Positions 30,153-35,402 of a DNA stretch of 35,402 bases are shown here, piece by piece. The first letter of the stretch is position 1. Every line of letters starts with the position of its first letter. The notes beneath the pieces are model-generated. The model was not told the origin of the DNA. It ran no database searches and saw only the letters and a list, made by a program, of their open reading frames with translations. The position numbers and the translations under genes were made by a program. Source of the DNA: an uncultured Oscillospiraceae bacterium (lineage in GTDB: Bacteria; Bacillota; Clostridia; Oscillospirales; Oscillospiraceae); contig CAKTJX010000027.1 in assembly GCA_934569045.1 (NCBI GenBank), positions 1-35,402 on the forward strand, given 5' to 3'.

Positions 30153-31694
30153 GTGACTTTTTCCTACAAGAAATACTTGAAGCTGCCAAAGCCCACCAAA
30201 GAGGACTTCCGGGGGGATCGGGAGCGGATTCTGGATAGTCTGAAGCCGATAGAGGCAGGCATGACGTTGGAAGCCATGCGCAGTCTCTATCCGTTGGCGG
30301 CCCAGGCGGGGTACGAAGTGACCGTGACCCTCTGTCCTGGGCCTCAGGGGCCCCAGGTCATTCGGGTAGAACCCGGGGACACTACCGACAGGCTCTATGG
30401 TCTGGCGCTGGACATTGGCAGCACCACCCTGGAGCTGGAACTGGTGGATATGCACACCGGCGAGGTTTTGAAGAATGTGGGCTGCGTCAACAGTCAGGTG
30501 TCCTTTGGCCTGAACATTCTGGATCGAATTCTGGCGGTGAAGGAGGATCGGGCCAATTTGGAGGCCCTGCGGCAGCAGGTGATCGGGGATATCAACGGCC
30601 TGATTGCGCGCGCCACGGAAGGGCTTCTGGACCCCATGGAGATTTCTGCCCTGATCGTGGGTGGAAACACCACCATGATGCATTTCTTTCTGGGGTGTGA
30701 CCCGTGGCTGGTGTTTCAGCACCCTTACGCGCCGGTGTTCTTTGACCCAGGCATTCACTCTGCCCGGTCTCTTGGGCTGGAGCTCTGCTGCAATGTATTC
30801 TGTTTCCCGGCGGCGGCGAACTACCTGGGCGGCGATATTACGTCAGGACTGCTGCTGACGGACCTGGACACCGGGGACAAGCCGTCGATTTTCCTGGATA
30901 TCGGCACCAATGGCGAATTGTGCCTGGGCTGCAGGGACTACCTGCTGATGGGTGCCGGTGCGGCGGGCCCTGCCCTGGAGGGTTTTGGCAGCCGCTACGG
31001 AATGCGGGCGGAGACCGGAGCCATCCGGCACCTGCGCCTGGACGGCCGGGGGCACTTCCAGCTGGATGTGATCGGCGGGGGAGAACCCATCGGCATCTGC
31101 GGCACGGGTATTTTTGATCTGGTGGCCCAGTGCTATCTCTGGGGCTGGATCGAGGGCGACGGAACCGTGAATCGGGAGATCGCGGGAGCCGGGGCCATCG
31201 ACGTCTGGGACGGGGCGGCACTGCGCACTGTCCCGGCGGTGGTTTATTACCGGGCAGGGGAGAAGTGCCTCTATTTTACGCAGACGGATATTCAAGAGTT
31301 CATCCGCTGCAAGGCGGCGGCCCACACCATGGTGGCAACGCTGCTGGACTACTGCGGGCTGACCTTGGGAGACATTGAAAATATCTACCTCGCCGGGGGC
31401 TTTGGAACCCATATCGATCTGGAATCCGCCGTCACCGTGGGCATTTATCCCGATGTGGACCGGAAAAAAATGAAGCTGCTGGGCAATACCTCCTTAGGCG
31501 GGGCAAAAAAGCTATTGCTGGACGATACCTGCCTGGATCGGGTGCGGTGGTTCCTGAATACGGGAGAATACCTGCATTTTTCGGAAATGGATCTGTTTCT
31601 GGAGAACATGACGGCGGCGAATTTCCTCCCCCATACCAATGGGGCCCTGTACCCAAGCGTAAAACGAAAAATAAATGGGAAAAATCCAATTTGA
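30153..31694 (+). CDS. ASKHA-domain protein, corrinoid-activation (RACo/DUF4445) type without ferredoxin domain
   Basis: The product has 513 residues. From about residue 85 it shows the ATPase fold of the reductive activators of corrinoid proteins: GLALDIGSTTLELELVD (phosphate 1), NSQVSFGLNILDRI, ALIVGGNTTMMHFFLG, FLDIGTNGEL (phosphate 2), GAGAAGPALEGF, GICGTGIFDLVAQ and IYLAGGFGTHI. Family members use ATP to drive reduction of a corrinoid Co(II) centre in methyltransferase systems. The usual N-terminal [2Fe-2S] domain is absent: the first 85 residues contain only one cysteine. No methyltransferase or corrinoid protein lies nearby. The start is GTG with GGGGAAAG upstream. It follows the MATE gene closely and may be co-transcribed. 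Confidence 0.86.
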   Translation: MTFSYKKYLKLPKPTKEDFRGDRERILDSLKPIEAGMTLEAMRSLYPLAAQAGYEVTVTLCPGPQGPQVIRVEPGDTTDRLYGLALDIGSTTLELELVDMHTGEVLKNVGCVNSQVSFGLNILDRILAVKEDRANLEALRQQVIGDINGLIARATEGLLDPMEISALIVGGNTTMMHFFLGCDPWLVFQHPYAPVFFDPGIHSARSLGLELCCNVFCFPAAANYLGGDITSGLLLTDLDTGDKPSIFLDIGTNGELCLGCRDYLLMGAGAAGPALEGFGSRYGMRAETGAIRHLRLDGRGHFQLDVIGGGEPIGICGTGIFDLVAQCYLWGWIEGDGTVNREIAGAGAIDVWDGAALRTVPAVVYYRAGEKCLYFTQTDIQEFIRCKAAAHTMVATLLDYCGLTLGDIENIYLAGGFGTHIDLESAVTVGIYPDVDRKKMKLLGNTSLGGAKKLLLDDTCLDRVRWFLNTGEYLHFSEMDLFLENMTAANFLPHTNGALYPSVKRKINGKNPI

Positions 31695-31697
31695 CCC

Positions 31698-31726
31698 TTT
31701 ACAGAACCAATTCTTTCCGATATAAT
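31698..31726 (+). promoter_or_regulatory. Promoter of prfB
   Basis: TTTACA, a 17-base spacer, then TATAAT, 40 bases before the prfB ATG and just after the preceding stop codon. Confidence 0.78.
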
Positions 31727-31766
31727 GCTTTTATCTGTGCAATCCATGTAAAGTGAGAGTTTTTCT

Positions 31767-32894
31767 ATGAATATTGAGTTTGATACCTATAAACAGAAGC
31801 TGAACGACTGCCGCCCCGCCCTGGACGGTCTGGCGGAATCCCTGAATATGACCGGGATGCGCAATGAGCTGGAGCGGCTCCACGCCATGCAGGAGGCTCC
31901 CGGATTCTGGGATGACCCCGAGAAGAGCCAGAAGGTGGCAATCAAGGTCAAACAGACCGAGGCGAAGATCGAGCGCTATGAAAAGATGGTCGCCTCCTGG
32001 GACGATATGATGACCATTTGCGAAATGGCCGCCGAAGAGGACGATGACTCCATGCTGGAGGAGCTGAAGCAGAGCTTTGAGGTCCTGGAGGAGCAGATGG
32101 AAACCTGCCGCCTGGAAACCCTGCTCACCGGCCACTACGATAAGAACAACGCCCTTATGAGCTTCCACGCTGGTGCGGGCGGAACCGAGGCCCAGGACTG
32201 GTGCCAGATGCTCTACCGGATGTATACCCGCTGGGCCGAGCGCCACGGCTTCACCTACAAGATCATGGACTACCTGGAAGGGGACGAGGCGGGTCTGAAG
32301 TCCGCCGATATCCTCATCGAGGGAGAGAATGCCTATGGCTTCCTGAAGGGGGAGAACGGTGTGCACCGCCTGGTTCGGGTGTCTCCCTTTGATGCCAACG
32401 CCCGCCGTCAGACCTCCTTCTCCGCGGTGGAAGTCATTCCCGAAATTGAGGACGACAGCCAGGATGTGGAGATTCGCCCGGAGGACTATGAAATGCAGGT
32501 CTACCGCTCCTCCGGCGCGGGTGGCCAGCACATCAACAAGACCTCCTCTGCCGTCCGCCTGATTCACAAGGCCACCGGCATTGTGGTGTCCTGCCAGACC
32601 GAGCGGAGCCAGTTCCAGAACAAGGAAACGTGCCTAAAAATGCTGCGAAGCAAACTGGTGGAAATCAAGGAGCGGGAACACCTGGACAAAATTTCCGATA
32701 TCAAGGGCGTTCAGCAGAAGATCGAGTGGGGCAGCCAGATCCGCAACTATGTCTTCATGCCCTATACCCTGGTGAAGGACACCCGCACCGGCTGCGAGAC
32801 CTCCAACGTCAACGCGGTGATGGACGGCGCCCTGGACCCCTTCATTGAGAGCTACCTGAACTGCCTGGCTACCGGCAACTGGGTGCAGAAATAA
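31767..32894 (+). CDS. prfB: Peptide chain release factor 2, no programmed frameshift
   Basis: This 375-residue protein recognises UGA and UAA stop codons and releases the finished peptide. The codon-recognition tripeptide SPF lies in VSPFDANARRQTSF near residue 206, and the catalytic GGQ loop SSGAGGQHINKTSSAVR near 250. In many bacteria prfB contains an in-frame UGA near codon 25 that needs a +1 frameshift. Here the frame is continuous from the ATG through LAESLNMTGMRNELE, with no stop and no shift-prone CTTTGA. The AGTGAGAG upstream is a modest ribosome site. It has its own promoter; the next gene has a separate one. Confidence 0.97.
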   Translation: MNIEFDTYKQKLNDCRPALDGLAESLNMTGMRNELERLHAMQEAPGFWDDPEKSQKVAIKVKQTEAKIERYEKMVASWDDMMTICEMAAEEDDDSMLEELKQSFEVLEEQMETCRLETLLTGHYDKNNALMSFHAGAGGTEAQDWCQMLYRMYTRWAERHGFTYKIMDYLEGDEAGLKSADILIEGENAYGFLKGENGVHRLVRVSPFDANARRQTSFSAVEVIPEIEDDSQDVEIRPEDYEMQVYRSSGAGGQHINKTSSAVRLIHKATGIVVSCQTERSQFQNKETCLKMLRSKLVEIKEREHLDKISDIKGVQQKIEWGSQIRNYVFMPYTLVKDTRTGCETSNVNAVMDGALDPFIESYLNCLATGNWVQK

Positions 32895-32925
32895 GATTTT
32901 TCCCGAAGAAGCGCCGGATTGGTGC

Positions 32926-32954
32926 TTGCATTTTGAAAATTTCTGTGCTATACT
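32926..32954 (+). promoter_or_regulatory. Promoter of secG
   Basis: TTGCAT, a 17-base spacer, then TATACT preceded by TGC, about 80 bases before the secG ATG. Confidence 0.78.
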
Positions 32955-33035
32955 TGATAAGCTATTCGAGGTCTGCGTGTCTGCGGGCCCAATACCGTTC
33001 GCATTCCGCGAATCAGCGGAGGGAGGTTTGTCACG

Positions 33036-33272
33036 ATGAATGTTTTACAGACGATTCTGGTCGTCCTGGAGGCGATTGCCAGCGTTGCCCTGATTGTGGT
33101 TGTTTTGCTGCAGTCCGGTAAGGAGGCTGGCCTGTCCAGCGCGCTGACCGGCACTTCTGATTCCTACCTGAGCAAGAACAAGAAGGCTGGCCTGGATCAG
33201 GTTCTCGCATCCTCCACCAAGTGGATTGCCATTGCCTGGATTCTGCTGACCCTGGCGCTGAGCCTGGTGTGA
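33036..33272 (+). CDS. secG: Preprotein translocase subunit SecG
   Basis: This 78-residue membrane protein is the accessory subunit of the SecYEG channel. Two membrane helices (about residues 4-24 and 58-76) flank a loop with LLQSGKEAGLSSALTG, the conserved SecG centre. The length is typical for the family in Bacillota. The ATG has GGAGGGAGG upstream. It stands alone with its own promoter and terminator. Confidence 0.95.
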   Translation: MNVLQTILVVLEAIASVALIVVVLLQSGKEAGLSSALTGTSDSYLSKNKKAGLDQVLASSTKWIAIAWILLTLALSLV

Positions 33273-33292
33273 TCCACAGGATAAATGAACAT

Positions 33293-33329
33293 AAGACCAT
33301 GGATGCCCTCCATGGTCTTTGTTATTTTT
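33293..33329 (+). terminator. Terminator after secG
   Basis: AAGACCATGGA pairs perfectly with TCCATGGTCTT around a 5-base loop, followed by TGTTATTTTT. Confidence 0.92.
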
Positions 33330-33402
33330 GCGCAGTGACTTTTGAAGTGTGCTGTGGTAGTATAGAGGCAAGCAATGTGCGCTTGGAAGGAGTTTGATCG
33401 TT

Positions 33403-34845
33403 ATGTCTGAAAGAAAACTGGAAGGACTGGAGCCCCAGTCTGTTTTTCATTATTTTGAGGAAATCTGCGCCATTCCCCACGGGAGCCGCAATACGAAGGC
33501 CATCAGTGATTACCTGGTTGCCTTTGCCAAGGCCCGGAACATTCGCTATATCCAGGACGCGAGCAACAATGTGATTCTGTTCGCCCCGGGCACCTGCGGC
33601 CTGGAAAACCATGCTCCGGTTATTTTACAGGGGCACATGGACATGGTCTGCGAGAAGGATGCGGACTGCCCGCTGGATATGGCTGTGGACGGGCTGGATC
33701 TAACCCACGATGACAAGTGCGTTTACGCCAGAGGCACCACCCTGGGTGGGGATGACGGCATTGCCGTGGCCTTCGCCCTGGCAATCCTGGATGACACCAC
33801 CATTGCCCACCCACCTCTGGAAATCATCATCACGGTAGACGAGGAAATCGGCATGCTGGGCGCGGATGCCATTGATCTGTCTATGCTGAAGGGCAGAACC
33901 ATGGTGAACCTGGATTCCGAGGACGAGGGCATCTTCACCGTGTCCTGCGCGGGCGGAGCCCGGAGCACCATTTCCCTGAACGCGGAGCGGAAGGCGGTGT
34001 ATGGCCCCTGTGTCCGCCTGACGGTGGAGAACCTCCAGGGTGGCCACTCCGGCGCGGAGATTCACAAGAACCGGGCCAACGCCAACAAGGTCATGGGCGA
34101 CTTCCTGGGTAGAATCCAGAAGCTGATGCCCCTGTGCCTGACATCCTTCTCCGGCGGCAGCAAGGACAATGCCATTCCCCGGTCCTGCCAGGCAACCGTG
34201 GTGGCCATGGGCATCGGCCTGGAGCGGATCAACGACATTGCCGCCCAGCTGCAGCAGGAGATTCGGGAGACCTACGATGAACCGGCGGCCACGGTGCAGG
34301 CCTTTGACGTGGACGCTCTGGGCGGAAACTCGCTGACGACCACGGCAACGGCGGATGTGATTTCGCTTCTCTGCGCCGCCCCCAACGGCGTGCAGGCCTA
34401 TTGCCCGGATATGCCGGAGCTGGTTCAGACCAGCCTGAATCTGGGCGTTGCCAAGCTGGGGGACCGGTTTACGGCTACCTTCTCCGTCCGCAGCTCGGTG
34501 AACCAGGAGAAGGAGGCGCTGATCGGCAAGCTGAAGGAGCTGGCGGATTTCTATAATGGCACCTACAGCCAGACCGGCACTTATCCCGCCTGGGAGTACA
34601 AAAAGGAGTCCAGACTGCGGGATGTGATGGTTCCCATCTACAAGGCCATGTTCGGCAGGGAGCCCCAGGTTCTGGCTATTCACGCCGGTCTGGAGTGCGG
34701 CCTTCTGGGGGATAAGCTGCCTGGGCTGGACTGCGTTTCCATCGGCCCGCAGATGCACGATATCCACACCAGCCGGGAGAAGCTGGAAATCGCCTCCACC
34801 AAGCGCACCTGGGACTTCCTGCTGGAGGTCCTGAAGGGACTGTAA
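33403..34845 (+). CDS. pepD: Aminoacyl-histidine dipeptidase (M20C, PepD)
   Basis: This 480-residue cytoplasmic zinc peptidase cleaves Xaa-His and other dipeptides. It opens with PQSVFHYFEEICAIPHGS, as in PepD. Metal ligands and catalytic residues appear in LQGHMDMVCEKD near residue 74, LGGDDGIAVA near 114, VDEEIGMLGA near 148 and the C-terminal DIHTSREKLEI. The ATG at 33403 lies ten bases after AAGGAG; an in-frame TTG at 33394 is too close to that site. A weak promoter candidate (GTGACT, 17 bases, TAGTAT) lies upstream near 33336-33364. Confidence 0.94.
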   Translation: MSERKLEGLEPQSVFHYFEEICAIPHGSRNTKAISDYLVAFAKARNIRYIQDASNNVILFAPGTCGLENHAPVILQGHMDMVCEKDADCPLDMAVDGLDLTHDDKCVYARGTTLGGDDGIAVAFALAILDDTTIAHPPLEIIITVDEEIGMLGADAIDLSMLKGRTMVNLDSEDEGIFTVSCAGGARSTISLNAERKAVYGPCVRLTVENLQGGHSGAEIHKNRANANKVMGDFLGRIQKLMPLCLTSFSGGSKDNAIPRSCQATVVAMGIGLERINDIAAQLQQEIRETYDEPAATVQAFDVDALGGNSLTTTATADVISLLCAAPNGVQAYCPDMPELVQTSLNLGVAKLGDRFTATFSVRSSVNQEKEALIGKLKELADFYNGTYSQTGTYPAWEYKKESRLRDVMVPIYKAMFGREPQVLAIHAGLECGLLGDKLPGLDCVSIGPQMHDIHTSREKLEIASTKRTWDFLLEVLKGL

Positions 34846-34868
34846 ATTTACCGATATTTTTGATTGTC

Positions 34869-34902
34869 CCGCGGAAATGGGCTCCAAAGTCCGTTTCCGC
34901 GG
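34869..34902. other. Strong GC hairpin upstream of the NCS2 permease gene
   Basis: CCGCGGAAATGG pairs with CCGTTTCCGCGG (one T-G pair) around a 10-base loop. No T tract follows on the plus strand. It may help end the pepD transcript or may be a site acting on the permease gene. Confidence 0.5.
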
Positions 34903-35043
34903 AACTGCGACGTATTTGTGAATTTTCTTTAACGAAAATATGGATTTGTTGGAAAGATTGCCCATATTCTTTTCCGGGAAACCATGTTAGAATAGTACAT
35001 ATTGGCGGATGCCAAAAGAAAGAAGAAAGAAAGGTCGAAACGA

Positions 35044-35402
35044 ATGTTTGAAAAGCTCTTCCATTTGTCTGACAACAAGACAACCGTAAGAACCGAGCTT
35101 ATTGCCGGTCTTACCACCTTCATGACCATGGCCTACATCATCGCCCTGAATCCCAACCTGCTCACGGGCTTTGGTGCCGAGGGACAGGACCTGTGGAACG
35201 GTGTGTTCCTGGCAACCTGCATTGCCTCTGCCATCGGTATGTTCGCAATGGCGTTCCTGGCAAACAAGCCCTTCGCCCTGGCCCCCGGCATGGGCCTGAA
35301 CAGCTTCTTTGCTGTGGTCGTGGGGAACATTGTCGCCATGACCGGCATGACCTATGTGGCCTCCTTCCAGGCCGCTCTGGTGATCATTCTGATCGAGGGC
35401 AT
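35044..35402 (+). CDS. NCS2 family permease, N-terminal part (cut by window end)
   Basis: The first 119 residues are present and the reading frame is open at the end of the window. The opening LTTFMTMAYIIALNP, followed by FLATCIASAIGMFAMAFLA (in shorter parts: LATCIASAIG, AMAFLANKPFALAPGMGLNSFF), is typical of the AzgA-like branch of NCS2, which imports purines such as guanine, hypoxanthine, adenine or xanthine by H+ symport. The ATG has GAAAGG upstream. The 198-base gap before it holds the hairpin at 34869-34902 and an AT-rich stretch; I see no purine riboswitch consensus in it. Confidence 0.93.
   Translation, partial: MFEKLFHLSDNKTTVRTELIAGLTTFMTMAYIIALNPNLLTGFGAEGQDLWNGVFLATCIASAIGMFAMAFLANKPFALAPGMGLNSFFAVVVGNIVAMTGMTYVASFQAALVIILIEG

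Noticed and set aside
34846..35043. Purine riboswitch before the NCS2 gene
   Set aside because: The conserved purine-aptamer loop sequences were not found.

Overview
The window looks like a chromosomal segment of an anaerobic, gut-type Clostridia bacterium (Bacillota), most likely Oscillospiraceae-like. This is inferred from gene content and order, not from a database search. The supporting features are a bifurcating-type [FeFe] hydrogenase, RNase J, the order gdpP-rplI-dnaB followed by tilS-hpt-ftsH, a tandem glycine riboswitch in front of an AGCS transporter, a MarR-DegV pair, FMN- and Fe-S-dependent redox proteins, and GC-rich genes separated by AT-rich sigma-A type promoters. No phage, plasmid, transposase or CRISPR array is visible. 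It reads as core chromosome.

Layout. 1-1738: end of a hydrogenase NADH subunit and the complete [FeFe] hydrogenase. 1748-1939: terminator, then a hairpin-array repeat element that reaches into the stop codon of a tRNA-dihydrouridine synthase gene (minus strand). 3021-4823: lipoprotein with a duplicated parallel beta-helix. 4864-6806: RNase J (minus strand) behind a long, highly structured leader. 6891-14480: one tight operon gdpP-rplI-dnaB-tilS-hpt-ftsH (c-di-AMP breakdown, ribosome, replication, tRNA-Ile modification, purine salvage, membrane proteolysis). 14527-16358: flavin reductase-like gene, then a tandem glycine riboswitch with terminator controlling an AGCS symporter that has lost its whole central half in frame. 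16368-17811: secreted, membrane-anchored surface protein. 17858-21479: flavoprotein and cardiolipin synthase (minus) diverging from a GT4 lipid-type glucosyltransferase (plus). 21549-21597: relic related to the hairpin element. 21592-25554: divergent pair of a winged-helix regulator with a GGDEF-like fold and a Cys-rich-REC-degenerate GGDEF-EAL c-di-GMP phosphodiesterase. 25630-26978: D,D-carboxypeptidase. 27056-28417: MarR-DegV operon with two operator-like palindromes. 28544-28635: tRNA-Ser(CGA). 28741-31694: MATE exporter and an ASKHA-type reductive activase. 31698-34845: prfB without a programmed frameshift, secG and pepD. 35044-end: start of an NCS2 purine/pyrimidine permease.

Most genes are housekeeping. 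The points most worth a second look are: (1) the in-frame collapsed glycine/alanine symporter under an apparently intact glycine riboswitch; (2) the 117-bp hairpin-array element bounded by a 9-bp inverted repeat that supplies a gene's stop codon, with a related relic 20 kb away doing the same; (3) a structured, probably uncharacterised RNA leader on RNase J; (4) a local promoter style with TTGC-type -35 boxes and extended -10 (TGN) elements; (5) a MarR-DegV operon with paired TTGA-N4-TCAA-like operators. I did not find a convincing new defence or mobile system.
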